Of a stretch of 64,000 bases of DNA, positions 31,801-44,900 are shown piece by piece. This stretch comes from Trebouxia sp. TZW2008 (taxonomy: Eukaryota > Chlorophyta > Trebouxiophyceae > Trebouxiales > Trebouxiaceae), in contig BDIU01000229.1 in assembly GCA_002118135.1 (NCBI GenBank), positions 1 to 64,000 on the forward strand, in the 5' to 3' direction. Position numbers and translations under genes: made by a program. A model generated the notes under the pieces. The model was not told the origin of the DNA. It worked only from the letters and a program-made list of their open reading frames with translations, and searched no databases. Each line of letters starts with the position of its first letter. Position 1 is the stretch's first letter.

Positions 31801-34344
31801 TGAGCATCACAGTCATGCAGGTCAGGTCTGCACCTGACAATATAATTCATCGGGTCTCGGGCGGTAGGATTAGAAAAATCTGAAGCAAAATTTACGACTT
31901 TGTTTATGTGAGGGGACTTGATTAGGTTGTAGGATTTAGGGTTTTAAGGTTTTTTTGCGCTTTCTATGGTGGGTTTTAAAAGCCGATGAGATATAATGCA
32001 GGGGCAGGTGTGCAGCTGTGTAAGCCATCATTACTGAGCCTTCACAGCGCACAACAGGATTGCATCGCCAACAGAGCCTGCATAGCGCACAACAGGATTG
32101 CATTGCGCAACAGGCCCAACAGGCCGCTGAACGGATTCATGGAGTTCTGAGGGCTGTCCTGCTCATGCCTAACATGCATACTTCTTTGCAGGCTGCAAGA
32201 ATGTTACCTCACTCAAGAAGTCATATCACCCATGTATGTTGCTAATCAGCATGTATCGTGCTCAGCCCTGACAGGCATACTTGATATGCGGGCAGCAAGA
32301 TTTCTGCATTAATCTCGACCACGTCTTCTGATGCTGACCGGCATGACAGCAAGAACGCTACATTACCTAGGAGACTACAGCCGGATCCTGACCAGTACAA
32401 ATCTTTGAGCAAGAAGCTCAGAGGTCACCTGCCCAGGCCTGATAATTGCACTTGTCATGCAGGCAGCAAGGATGCTACATTACCTCGGTGATCATATCCT
32501 GATGCTGACCAGCATGAACCTCAGAGACTACCTGCGCCTAAAAGTGGAGATCCAGGGCACCAGTGGTGAAGGCTCCAAAGCAGTCAAAGCTTTCAGGTCA
32601 GATGTATGCACAGGTTTCAGCACCACTTAGAGTATGCACATCTGCACTGACATGATAGCAGTGACATTGATCACAGCAGCAGTTGGTGGACTGAGACCCA
32701 TGTCTGCTTTTGGCTGGCATAGCTTCACCTACTGTTGTGGGTTGCGAGCTAGCTGTGTAGAAATATGTGTTTGTAATATGCAATGATTGTCAAGCTAAGT
32801 CCAAAGACTTATGCTATCCCTGTCTGCGCAGCAGACATTGCTGTCTTTATTTCTGATATTTGCTCGCTTGAGCTGCAAGCAATCAAGCACAATTGCACTG
32901 CTGGAAAATCATACAGCTCAGATGAAAGCCTTAAGGTCTCACACTTGAAGTCTGTGTTGGCAGGACTTCTCTAGAAGCTCTGTTCCAGCCATTGACAGAT
33001 GCACTGACCTACCACGACGCAGTTTCAGATCCAGGAGATGTACTCGACTCAGCTTTCTCAGCACCAATTAGTCCTCGCCTCAGCCCCCGAGTCAGCTCTG
33101 ACATGGCTCTGAAACCATCCTTACAGAATCAACCTAGCTCTGACTCTCAGTTGCGGTTGAGATCCCAGCGCTTGCTCACATCTGAGCTGCAAAAACAGGC
33201 TGCTGCCACGCAGAGCACTCATGAACTGCCTGGTGCAGAAGCGAACGGACACCAGCATCAGGTCACTGCTTCAAGTCCCATGGACAACCAGCATAAAGCA
33301 GACGCACATCAGCAGTCTAGCAGTCAAGTGCCCCAAGCTGAAGCAAATGGCAACCAACATGCACTCGCTAGCTCTCATCAATCAGAAGACATACCACCTA
33401 AAATGCCTGATGGCGCATATCAAGCAGCGAAGCAGCAGTTTCAAATGCAACCTACAGCTGAAGCAAATGGCAACCAGCATGCTCTGACATCCTCACATCA
33501 GTATTCAACTGCTGCACCCACGGAAAAGCTGCAGCAAGATGCAGCAGACCAGTCACCAGCAGCAGCATTTGCACAACAAAGGGCAGGAATGGAAGCCCAC
33601 AAGGCCAAATCACAGCAATCAGCAGCAGCAGAAGCTAGAGAGGCCAAATTGGAGAGCTTGCTGGAGGTGTATGAGGAGCCAGATTTTCATGCTGGGCTGT
33701 ACAATTACGCCAAGGCTCTTGAAGATGTAGAAGCGGGGTTGCTGGCAGGCTTCTTCTATAAACATTACTGTCTGGCATCCAATGTCATTGGCAGCGAGTC
33801 AAAAGGCAAGCAGCGCTGAAAACTGTGTCCACATGAGCTGTTGTGCTATTCATATTGGCAGGACCCAATCAGCACCAGTGGCAATGTAACACTGTGGCAA
33901 GGAGCCAAAGGTCACAAAGCTCAAGCTTTGTGTTCACTGTCAACAGAAGTCTTTAAACGGCAGCTGTGACTGGCAATGCGATGTAGCGTCTAAGCATGAT
34001 TGTCACCACACCGCTCATGGTGCTTGCACCTGCTGTTACAGGTACTGGCTACATGAGATCAACCAACAAAGCCATTGCTGCTCTCAAAGCTACTTTTCAG
34101 ACGCCTGTGTACCCTCTGCTGGACCAGGTCAGGTCTGCGTTGGGAGCAAAGATTGACAAGGAGCTAGCACATCTCAAGGTAACGCTGCGCGTACAATTCA
34201 TGTTTATTGCACAATGTCTTTAAGTTTGATGGTCAAAGTGGTTCCTTCAAACAATCAGCATCTCAATGGGTCTGTGCTGTTCAGGGCCGTATCATGGACA
34301 ACATTGAGGCTAAGAGGGAACATAGTGAAAGTCAACATCAATGA
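28892..34344 (+). CDS. Tryptophan 2,3-dioxygenase-superfamily protein (9 exons, 667 aa)
   Basis: Exons 28892-28996, 29073-29261, 29519-29710, 30564-30734, 31408-31581, 32463-32596, 32964-33805, 34042-34178, 34285-34344 join with every phase matching. TDO enzymes are haem proteins that open the indole ring of tryptophan. Family-like pieces: LLYEDYVHLLPLQQ and FVAAFHGIELCFLLLAEF near the N-terminus; RTVHLGSECWAF, then ARIIQAARMLHYLGDHILML and MNLRDYLRLK; near the end LLEVYEEPDFHAGLYNYA, FFYKHYCLASNVIG and KGTGYMRST. The His in TVHLGSECW aligns with the distal His of VHQTYELW, and that in FYKH with the axial haem His of RYRH. The glycine loop GTGGSSG is shortened to GTG. A Gln/Ser-rich insert of about 190 residues splits the catalytic part. 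Substrate and activity are unknown. The start at 28892 is a choice; an in-frame ATG at 28781 also exists. Confidence 0.72.
29711..30563 (+). repeat. Intron with copies of the two flanking exons
   Basis: The preceding exon ends AERNSLIK with a GC donor (AAG|GCAAGG). Copies of that end lie near 29850 (AERNSLIKTR), 30025 (AECNSLIDARTFVCLND) and 30193 (VERNSLAKAR). A copy of the next exon start lies near 30343 (VVLNIINN against VVLNITNT). Three of the four ends keep GCAAGR after the junction. Confidence 0.85.
31190..32080 (+). repeat. Copies around the exon 31408-31581
   Basis: Upstream, 31250-31330 repeats the core as FFFGTLHSGSECWACIVHNR and runs on to IAIAQQA. Downstream, about 31670-31742 repeats IAIARQAAEQQW and ASARIVQ, and 32045-32130 repeats fragments of the HNRIA and AQQA stretch. 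The upstream copy keeps the conserved His and Trp region but has no matching acceptor phase that I can find. Confidence 0.85.
32185..32460 (+). repeat. Three upstream copies of the exon 32463-32596
   Basis: Copies near 32191 (acceptor TGCAG, AARMLPHSRSHI), 32287 and 32344 share GCAGCAAGAATGYTACATTA-like sequence. They lose the frame within 20 codons. Period is about 60-120 bp. Confidence 0.78.
33225..33495 (+). repeat. In-frame peptide repeat in the TDO-like protein
   Basis: Three units of AEANGNQHALASSHQ type (near 33237, 33342 and 33462) are spaced 105-120 bp apart, so multiples of three. They sit in the Gln/Ser/His-rich insert and keep the frame, unlike the intronic copies elsewhere. Confidence 0.85.
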
Positions 34345-35781
34345 AGGACTTGAATGGAGGACAGCAGGATTCACATGGTCAGCAGCAAGGCTGTTGAAGC
34401 CCACAGACGCAACATGTTCCATGGCAGAGTCTGCTTTCGGAACCAACACATGCATGCCTGTAGATGCATGAAATTGCAAGTCTTTGAGCGAATCCTCTTT
34501 TATGAATGAACTGAAAGGCGTCACGTCTGTCATTGGCAAGCATTGCCTTGGCTTGCATGTTTGCTCACCGATTTGCAATGTACCGTGTTCTCTGCCGAAG
34601 TGCAGAATCATGCATGCGCACGCTGTGCAATGAACTCTTTTACAGAAGCATGCGCAACTGCTGCACTATTGGAGCTAAGCTAAATAAAGTTGTTCCTAAT
34701 CAAATGGCCTGCTTAAGCTTGCGCACGGATTCGCATTAGTCAGTACCAGACCTGGAGCAGTGGAGAGAGAGAGAGAGAGAGAGAGTGTACAGCACCTGCA
34801 TTCTATGCTAATCAAGCTGACCGTTGATCAATCAACACGCAACATCAAGATCACGACACTGAGCCATGCAGCTAGACATCCAGTCTCAGCATCAACACAC
34901 CCACGTGGGTCTATTCATGAGTAGTCAAGTAATGTAATGGCCAGCAGGGCAGTGCACAGTCTCAACATGAGAACTGCATTATGACACACATCCCTCCTTG
35001 GCTGCACAGTCTCGATTGACAAGACTTAGAGGCAAGGCTGCCCTAGTCATGAACACCATGCTCAAGCTGTTCTCTAGCACGTGCTGGCTGTGCACGCCAT
35101 GCAGTTACCAAGCTGGCACAATTGAACGGAGGTAGCGTTTCAGGTATCCAGGCCAAACTTGTGAAGTAAACACCACACTCAGACTGTCTTGTATCATGTC
35201 TCAGGAAGTGAATCAAGCTGGTGTTGCAGGCAGCTCCAGCATGTGCTGGCTGTGCACGCCATGCAGTATTGTGTGCAGGCACCAAGCTGTGATAACAGGA
35301 CAGAGGCACTGTCCCAGGTGTCTGGAGTCAGTTGGGTGCCTCTGAGCTGCACTATCAGAGACTCAGCCTCCTGTGGCATGCCTGCAAATGCAGCAGTAAC
35401 GTGCTATCAAACACAGGTACAAAGAGCATGGCAGAGGGTTTCAAACAAGTGTGTTGCACACCCACAACGCTCTTCACATCTGTACAGTAGAGCTACAGTG
35501 CAGTGATGACAATGCAAGTGCTTGGCAGCAGAGCTGCAGTTCACCAACAACAAGGCTGTGCATGACCTTGTCACATAGATACAGCTTTGCAGATCATGAC
35601 AAAAAGCAAAAAACAAATGTTATGCATACCTGTGTAGCAGAGCTGCAGTGCACCAATGACAAACCAGGTGCTTTTCGCAAATGCACAGCAGAACTTAATC
35701 GCACTGACAAGACGACAACTGCTTTTCACACCTTTGCAGCAGAGCTGCAGTGCACCAAAGATGAGGCTCTTCATGACCTTG
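34345..35781. other. Convergent intergenic region with direct repeats
   Basis: Between the TDO-like stop and the 3' end of the unidentified gene. It has a GA tract at about 34763-34786. A direct repeat is centred on GTGCTGGCTGTGCACGCCAT at 35079 and 35239, spaced about 160 bp. From 35480 the 45-90-bp AGCTGCAGTGCACCAA-like repeat begins. No gene is supported. Confidence 0.6.
34763..34786. repeat. GA dinucleotide tract
   Basis: Uninterrupted GA for about 24 bp in the intergenic region. Confidence 0.95.
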
Positions 35782-35980
35782 TCACACAAATACACTCTCA
35801 CAGATCAAGACAAACGTTTCAATGCAAATGTGATGCATACCTTCACGGCACAGCTGCACTGCACTCAGGACAAGACAAGTGCTTCCCACTCCTTGATAAC
35901 AGACGTTCACAGCACTGACAGCCAGAAGGCAAGTGTTTTCCTTACCTTTGCAGCAGAGCTGTGATGCACCGATGACAAGG
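35480..35980 (-). repeat. Repeats around AGCTGCAGTGCACCAA at the 3' end of the unidentified gene
   Basis: About seven imperfect units with GCAGAGCTGCAGTGCACC and GACAA at 45-90-bp spacing. On the minus strand they read as VIGALQLCYTG, IFGALQLCCKG and VIGASQLCCKG; the last of these is fused in frame to the likely final exon region at 36132. Several units carry CTTGTCACA after the core. Confidence 0.75.
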
Positions 35981-38900
35981 CACTGCATCGCCTTGTCACA
36001 CACAACTGCTACTGCTCCTTGCAACCTCTCCCATTCCATCAGGCTACAGTCACAGCTGCTTTGGGCGTTGCCATTGGCCACTAGACCTTGTATGTGACCA
36101 TGCAGGCTGTGCAACTCCTGCGAAAAATACACAGAGACTGAAGCACATGATATATGGAATGCAACATGTCCAATGCATCAAATTGCACCAGACCCAAGAA
36201 CAGGGCTGCTGTGAGCGTTGCCAGTTGCCAATAGACCTTGAATGTGGCCATGCAGGCTGCACAGCTCCTGGCACACACCCAGAAATGACAGTTCGCATCC
36301 ATGATCAACATGTGTGAAAATGAAATTGTTGTATGATGTAATCTGTGTGATTTGGCAAGCGTGCTATGTCATGTTGCAGGCTGTGCAGCTTCTCCCCTAC
36401 ACCCACAGGCAAACTTTTTGACTGCTCATGATCATACACCTGATGCCCTTGAGGCCTGCTCAGGGTTTTGAGCATGGACAGAGTGCTACACATACCTGCC
36501 TGATACATGTGAGAGCTCTGCTGCTCTCCTCATTTTCCTGCTGCTGCCTAGCAGTGACAGCAGCCTTGAGCTTGAGACATACATGCCTTTGACACGAAAG
36601 TGTTTCTGGACGCTTTGCACATGGGCAGGATGCTACGCATACCTGGCTAGTGACAATCATGACAGCCTTCAGCTTGAGAGGTCCAGCAGTCAGGAAATCC
36701 TGCTCAGCTGCTTTCCAAAGCTTTTTGACCATTGGTAGACCCACGCATACCTGACCAACGCCCTAAGGGCTCTGCTGCAATCCTCAGCTTCCTGCTGCTA
36801 TTTGGCAATCACAGCGGCCTTCACCTTGACAAACACAGACTGTGGACACAAACAGGCAAAATTTGTTTCATGCTTTTGAAGATGATGAGCACACCTAGCG
36901 CATGCCTCTGAGAGCTCTGCTACACTCCTCAACTTGCAATCATCTATCAGCACTGTTTTGTCCCAGTTGTCCTTCACCCCAGCTCCCCTGAAGGGGTTTG
37001 AGAATGATTGAGCATAGCGCTGATTATGGGCAACCCCACACATACCTGGCTAATGCCCCTGAGGGCTCTGCTGCATTCTTCAGCTTCCTGCTGTCGTCCA
37101 GCAATCACAGCAGCCCTCAGCTTGAGACGTATGGCAGTCAGAAAGTCCTGCTCATCTGCTGCTTTTGCTGCGGCCTTTTGAAGAGCTGCCACGACAGGCA
37201 AGTGATGGAAGGGCAAAGCCGGATCTCCAAGACCCCTGGCAAACACAGTGAGCCTAAGTGTCAGCAGGATGAAAAACTGCTTCCTTGACAGCTGCGGCTG
37301 TGGCATTTTGAAGAGCTGCCCTTACAGGCAAGTGGTGAAATGGCATAGCTGGATCTCCAAGTTCCCTGGCAAACACAGTGAGCCTAAGTGTCAGCAGGAT
37401 GAAGAATTGCTGCCTTGTCAGCTGTTGTTGTGGCCTTTTGAAGAGCTGCCACTAGAGGCAAGTGGTGCAATGGCAGAGCTGGATCTCCAAGTTCCCTGGC
37501 AGAAGGCAAACGCTATAAGCTTGGCAGAATGTCATGGTCAACTGACTAAGCGATTGGTTGCACAAGAAGTTGCATGCTTGTTTGCTTGCTTGCTTGCTTG
37601 TTTGCCTGCTTGCTTGCTGGTTGACTTGCTTCCTTGCTTGCTTGCCTACTTGACTGAATGACTGATGACTTCTTTGAGCAACTGACTGATTGCATGGGTG
37701 GTTGTGGTGCTTGCTTGAGTACCTGTTCCATTGAGCCCAGAAAGATGCAGCAGAGGGCGTAAGGAACACCCTCTCATACACGCTGCTGTCCCATTGGTCA
37801 GCTGTCCTGTTGTTTTTCTCAGGGGCTTGCTGTCCCCACTCTTCTCCATCTGCACCCCAGTGCTGCCGCCCCAGTCTGATCTTCTTCACTCCTCGATACT
37901 GAAACATCACCTGCAGGGCAAAATCACCATTTAAAGAAAGGATAGGAAAATGGAGAAACTGCACGCTCTGCTCCCAACTAGCAACAGCATCAACTTCTTG
38001 GCATCAAGAAGACACACAAGAAATAGGACATGCTCTGACCGAGTGCCTGCTGACAAGAATGAGTGGTGTCCGCATGCCAATCGGACGTATGCATGGTCTA
38101 CAAATTGACCTGGCAAGCTAAGGCCTGAACCACAAGAGACCTAGCATATCTGCTGCAACAGACCACTGCCAGTCATGTTGATGAGCACATCAACAGAGTG
38201 ACCGCAGCCTTAAGCTACCAGCTGTATCTTCAACGAGGCAAGTTTGCTACCAACCTTCTTGTTGACATCAATGTACAGTAACTGCGTTCTGGCAAAGACA
38301 GGAACAGTTTGACAGCTGCAGCATAACCTCCAATTCAGTACTCCCTCTTATTGGATAAGACTGCGGCAAACCTTTTTGACAACAGCAACATAGAGGGTTC
38401 GTTGCAGTCCTGCTGCTTGCTGATAACCTTCAGGAGCTGGTGCTGCTGTCAGGTGAATTTCTGCCATGGCATCGCCATCAGCCTTTACCTGCAGCCTGCA
38501 CATCATGCATCTGCATGCGCCTGGTGTGTGTGAAACAAGTTGATGAGACAATATTGCAAATGCCTCAGGGCCCATGCCAACAGTCTTTCCATGCTGCAAT
38601 ATTGAGGGTGACGAGACGTTTCTGAACATGCAGCTTGAGCAGTGCTCCATTCCTTGGTTGATGCACCTTGAGATGGTTGGGGCAAGCAATAGCTGGACAA
38701 AGCACTGTTTGCAAGTCAAGCGATGCTTGGTCATTTCCTGAGTTGACCATGGTCGTATCAATGAAACAACATGTTGCACAACCTCACTCATGCGCAATGG
38801 CATTAGCCAGGGCCTGAGGGCGGCCCCTTGCTTCATCAGCGCAAACATAGAAGCATAAAGTAGTCAGCATGCAGTTAAGCCTCACCAGCGTATGATGGCA

Positions 38901-41900
38901 TTGGCAACAGCCTGAGGGCGGCTTCTTGCCTCATCAAGACTGAACGCTGCATCTGCGCCCACCTGCCACAGTGAAACCACGATCAATTTGCATATGCAAC
39001 TTTCCCCAGGACCTGCAGTTCTTATTGGACCATGTGCAATGTGCTCACAGATCATCTTCCAGGCATGACTTATGGCTCAAGTATTTGTCTGACCAGATTA
39101 GGCAAAGCTCGTGAGTTGGCAAGATATGCTGTACATTGCACAGATGCTGCTGGTGCTGATGCTGATGCATCACACACACCTTTCAGATCAGTGTTTTGGC
39201 TTGAACTGCTTCTACTCAGAGCAGAAACGGGCAAACATATGTGGCTTGTCAGACCGCAGTGCACAGCTAGCTGCTTGTGAAACATTGACATGCACTTCAG
39301 ATAGGGAGGAGATTCTGAAATTGAGGTCAAATGATTACTTGCCATTCACCTGCAGGCCATTGATGACGTGTTCTGTGTGCTGATGCAGCTCTTCCAGCCA
39401 CTTCTGAAAAGTTACAATAAACAGCTGGATTGCATCACCATACTTTGGCCCTGCAGATCAGCACCATGTCATGCTGAATACAGCACCAGCGACAGCGGCA
39501 TCAGCAACAGCAGCAGTGACTGCCACTTCTGGTATGCCGCAACAAACAGCTGAACTGCATCACCAAACTTTGGCCCTGCAGCACAGCAACACATCACCAT
39601 GCACACAACAGCACAGGCTTCTGTTCATGCTGCTGCTGCTGCTGCTGCTGTGCTGCAAATGAGAAAAATCAGAATCAAGCGGTGCTCCAGCAGTCTCAGT
39701 CAGTGTACACAGATCTGAGACATGTGCTGACATGTCTGTGCAGAGTAAGGAGCACAAGTGCAACTGACGCAACAGAGTCACTGTCATGTCTTCCAGGCAT
39801 CTTTCAAAGGGTGTCAGCCACACATTGGCAGAAGTCAGCAAGTCCCTGGCAGAACCTGAACGAAGCTGGTAGGATCAGCTCCATAGTGGCAGAACCCAGC
39901 AAGGCCCTGGCAGGACACACAGCATGCTGGCAGAATCCAGCACATGTCTGTTGTGACTTGGTAACAGCAGACAAGAGCAGAAGCCCACCTTCAATCAGTT
40001 AATGATCCTCTGTCAGGATGCTGAATCAGGCAGGTACACTGGCACAGCCCTAGAAAAGCTGCAACAGTGGAGAGCTAAGGCATCGCCAACAGCTAGCAAA
40101 ACCAGTCACATGTCTGCTGTGCCTCAATAAGCAGCAGAAGAGGGCGATAGCTCACCCCCCATCAAGTAGTGATCCCCTGTCAAGACGCTGAAACCTCTCT
40201 CAAGCAGATTTTTTGGCACAGCTTGGCTGGTAGGCCTTACACAGTGGAGAACAGCCAGCAGCGGCATCAATGATTCAAAAGACGTGACGAGCAAAGGCAT
40301 TGCTCAAGGCTAGCAGAACTGACCATACGTCTGCTGTGACTGAGCAAAAGCAGAAGAGGGCAATAGCCTTTGATCAGATAATGATCCTCTTACACGAGGC
40401 TGAAATCTCTGTCATGCAGGTGCACTGTCACAGCCCTTGGTTGACTGTGATGTGTCTTGCTCGGTGCGGAAGATCTGGCATCTGTGGCAATGGCACCTGT
40501 GATCCAATGGAAGCGAAGAGCAATGGCATTTCCCGAGGCTAGCAAAGCCGACCACATGTCCGCTGTGACTGAGCAAAAGCAGAAGAGGGCAATAGCCTAC
40601 CTTCAATCAAGTAATGATCTTCAGTCAAGATGCTGAAGCCTCTCTCATGCAGGTACACTGGCACAGTCCGTGATTGGCTGTGATGGGTTTTGGAGGGTGA
40701 AGAAGAGCCAGTGGTGGCATCTTCAACCCTGGAGTGGTGAAGTGCAAAGGCATTGCCGAGGGCTGCATCTCCACTCAGCGATGGTGTCACATCCACCTGC
40801 ATAACAGTCACTCAGGAAATCCAGTTGATACCAGACTTCCCTCTGTGTTCTCACTTGATTTGACTTCACGTCGCTTGGCGTCTCTTGGGCACATCTTGGC
40901 ACATCTCAATGTATTTTGTCTTCAGCATGATGTCAGTAAGCCTCTGAGCAATGATGCAGCGAGCCTGCAAAGTGGATGTGCTGCATGTTGCCTGATGAAG
41001 CTTACTACCTTCACAAGCCCATCTACGGAAGATGGTGGCTGCTACTACATCAACATAGGCCATTTCTTGTTTGCAGGCATTCTCAACACACTGGTGTCAG
41101 ACAACATCAATAAAGCATGCAACCTAGCACATCTCGACATGTCTGATTGACAAAGGAGAGGAAGGACTACCTGATATGCTCCAGACTGCCAGCTGCGGTG
41201 CTTCAGAAGAAAGGGCAGCTTCTCTGCCACCTGCTGTGCCGCATGGACATCAGTCAACTGTACTGCTGAGTAGCATCCATAAACCGCCTGCAAACGCAGC
41301 ATAGAATCACTACTGTCATGATTACACCTTGAGACTTTCCTTGAAAGCATTCATAATGCGTAGAGCACTTCAACTTCCCTAGAGTTGGTCATTGCTGATA
41401 TACTTTTACATGAGTGTGACTGTCATTGTCATGTCCTGTAAGCTTGCACGCCAACATTCTACATGCAGCACACATTACAGGTAGCATATCAGGAGCAAGC
41501 TAAGCATGTCACCGGCAGCGGCTTGTCATCCCTTGTTGATGCCTTGATGCCAGTTCTTCTGGGTGACTTAACAGCAAACTTGCTGGGGGACTCAGTCAGG
41601 TCCCTGTCTGGGTGCTGGGCGACACTCCTGGCGGGATCTGTGTTTGGGGTTTTAGTTGGAGAGGCTTGAGTTGCAGCAGTTGGCAGTGCGGGCAGAGCCA
41701 TGTACATGTTGTCTGAGTCTGCCAGGTTTGATAGCTGGTTCCAGAGCTGATTTGTGTCGCCCTGCATAGCAAAGACCAGCTTAATCTACCTGTCTCTATT
41801 GGGGTCTCTGTTGGGGTCATTGCTTGGGATGTTGATGGAAGAAGGCCGATTTGCAGCAGATTGCAATACACGCAGAGCCATGTGCATGTAGTCTGAGTCT

Positions 41901-44900
41901 GCCAGGTTTGATAGCTGGTTCCAGAGCTGACTGGTGTTGCCCTGCACGGCATTTACCAGCGTCATCTGGATCTCTTAATTGTTACGCAGTGGTTAGGTGC
42001 TTGGAACGGAAATCGAAAATGACTGATTTGCAGTGGCTGGCAACACAAACATGCCCACGCACATATAATCTGAGTCTGTCAGGTTTGGCTCGTTGCAGCA
42101 CAGGTTTCATAGCTGGTTCAAAAGCTGACTGGTGTAGTCCGCACATCACATGCCCATATTGTTGAGAAACCTCTCTGAACCTGCATTGCAAAGCTTCTCA
42201 GATACTGCGCAGCACATAGACCTTGCAGATTTGACGTGCTAAACAGCGACCCGACTGCACTGGAGATGCAATGATGCAGGCAGCCCAAAAAGCATTGACA
42301 GTGTGGAAGACTCTGTACAACCACACTCGTTGCTTATCAAGGCTGCTTGCAGAAACACCCCAGTCATGCTGCTTGATGAAATAGCAAATTACAGCAAGTA
42401 AAAGTATGCACCGTAAGGTTAGCAGGAGCTTTTGTGGGTAGAAGCAGTCTTGGCTTGCTGCCCCTAGTATAACAATAGCAAATAGCAAGTAGCAAATGGA
42501 TGGTGCACAGCATTGGTGTTGCATGGCCCAATGAGAGAAAGACAACAAGGAAATGCTAATAATTCATATTTGTTTCTCCTGCTAATATTTCCACTTTCTT
42601 CAGTTTGTTTTGTTTTGCCCCTGATTCCTTTATGATTTTCTTGTGGTTGTCCCATTTATTTGGCAAAGCTCACCATGCGTGAGTCCCACTGCTCTAGGCG
42701 GCAGCCATATCTGAGCAGCAGTTGAGTCATCGCAGGAAAGGGGTTGGCAGGCACAGGGGGCTGCACCAACAGATCATACACCTCTTGTAGAGCCTCATGC
42801 AGCCTGCAACACACATGCAAGAACTTTCTATTCATGAGAGACATAAGGTGTCAGGCTTGTGACCTAAGGCGGAGCGTTGGCAGGCACAGGTGGCTGTACT
42901 CACAGGTCATACATGTCCTGTAAAGCTTCATGCAGCCTGCAACATGCGTGCAAAGCTTGGCGGACATGTATGAGAGCTGAGCTTCAGCTTGTTGTCGACA
43001 TAGGCTTTTGACAGATGCACATCACAGCTGGCTGTTGCAGCTATTGTGACACCCCGCTTGCGGTAACAAGAGCAAGCTTTGCAAAGAGAACAGTGCAGTC
43101 AAATGCATGACCAGCATGAATGCAACACCTCGTGTCCACGATATGCAGTAGGGTCTACACCAAGATGAAGGCAGTTGCATGCGAGAGATGCATCACCTGG
43201 TGTCTGCGACAAGCAGTAATGTTTACCCAGAAGCCAAACGCAGGGGAGCATGTACACCAGGAGATGCAGCGCTTAGTCTGCAATGTGCAGTAGGGTCTAC
43301 ACAAAGAGCAAAGGCAGTTGAATGCATGCAGGGCGTGAGATGCAGCACCTGGTGTCTGCAACAGGCAGTGATGTTTACACCAGAGCCAAGTGCAGGGAGA
43401 TTTAATGCATGACCGGAAGATGCACCACTTAGTGTCTGCAACATGCAGTCATATCTACACACAATAGCAAAAGCAGTTAAGTGCATGGAGGGCATGAGCT
43501 GCAGTACCTGGTGTCTACGGCATACTTTAAAACGACGCCCTCTTCTATCAGCTGCTCTGGCAAGTCTCCTGCACAGGAGATGCAAAGATGTATTGGACAA
43601 ATCAGCCAGTCCTTAGTGAGCATGCAGCAGTGATGTATTGTCAGGTATAGAGGCCCATTTTCCATCTTTACACATGCTGTCATGTCTCAGATCGGTTGGC
43701 ATGACAACGCAGCTTTCCTGTTCTGATGACATGAATGTCTGCAATGACATGCAGTGACTAAGCCTTTGAAGAGGCTGAGTGGGCACAGCCTGTCGCAGTA
43801 CCTGACTTCCTTCTGCTCTCAGTCTCAGCTTTGATGTTCAAGACCCAGTCGGGCGCAAGCCAAGGCGAGGTTTCACTGCCAGTCTTGATGTCCAATAAAT
43901 GCAAATTTACCTGAACAGCAGACACTCATCAAGCTTGCATTGATGCTGACCTCCATGTGAGCACAGCACATGCTGCTTGCTGGCTGCAGTCTGGCATGGC
44001 AGTCAAGCGACTTGTGGAAAATGTGCCACAACAAGTTCCACAGTTGTGTTGCAGTAAATGACTTGCTGTGTTGATCATTGCTTTTTCTTGGCACATCTTT
44101 GCATCCACGGTCCTGTGTTGACTCACTGGCAATGCTATGCATTCTGCCAACAGAGCATTTGCAACAAGACAGTTTGATGCTGACATGCCCAAAATTCGCT
44201 ATATGTCCTGGTGAGTCAGTCAACTCCCCAATTGATGCTGCAGGGTCTCTCGCCCGGTTGGAACAATGGCCATAGAGATGGAAACCTCAACCATTGATAC
44301 TCTGGATCCATGCTGTAAATCCTGTTGATTTGCTGATGTTGCCAAGCATGCCAGCAATATCAACTGTCTTTCAAAGTACCTTCAGTTTACTTGCAAAAGC
44401 CCCAACTTGAGGTGCGCGATGTATGAGTGCTTGAGCGTGAGTGGCTGCAAGCCCAGTTAGCACAGACTGCAGCTTTGCACATGGCACAGACAGACTGGCC
44501 AGCAGTGAAGAACATGCAAACGCTTCCTCTGGCATGAAGGAGCTGGCTTCTTGTTCAGCTGCCTCAGTCAAGGGCTGAAGGGCTTCCGCCAGAATGCCCT
44601 GAACAACTGCCCTTCCACCTGCAATGGATGTGGAGTAGGTCATGTAAGCAATTAAAAAGCAGCACATGTAGAAGCAGAAATGCATGATGGAGAGAAAGGT
44701 GCAAAAAGCAGAAACGCTGTGATCATTTTCACAAGAAGACTGCATCTGCTAGAATTGTTGATTTGATCAGCAAAACATGGCACAACAGCAGGAACATGTA
44801 TGCAAGCAAACGCATTCTGCAGTGTGATGTCAGTGTAGATTTACCTGAAGGGATTGTGTTGGACGGCAGGTGCAGGACCCTTGTCAACAAGCTGTGCATG

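Noticed and set aside
35451..35918. 155-codon plus open frame with AELQCTNDK repeats
   Set aside because: The repeat reads openly on both strands; the minus strand fits the neighbouring gene better.
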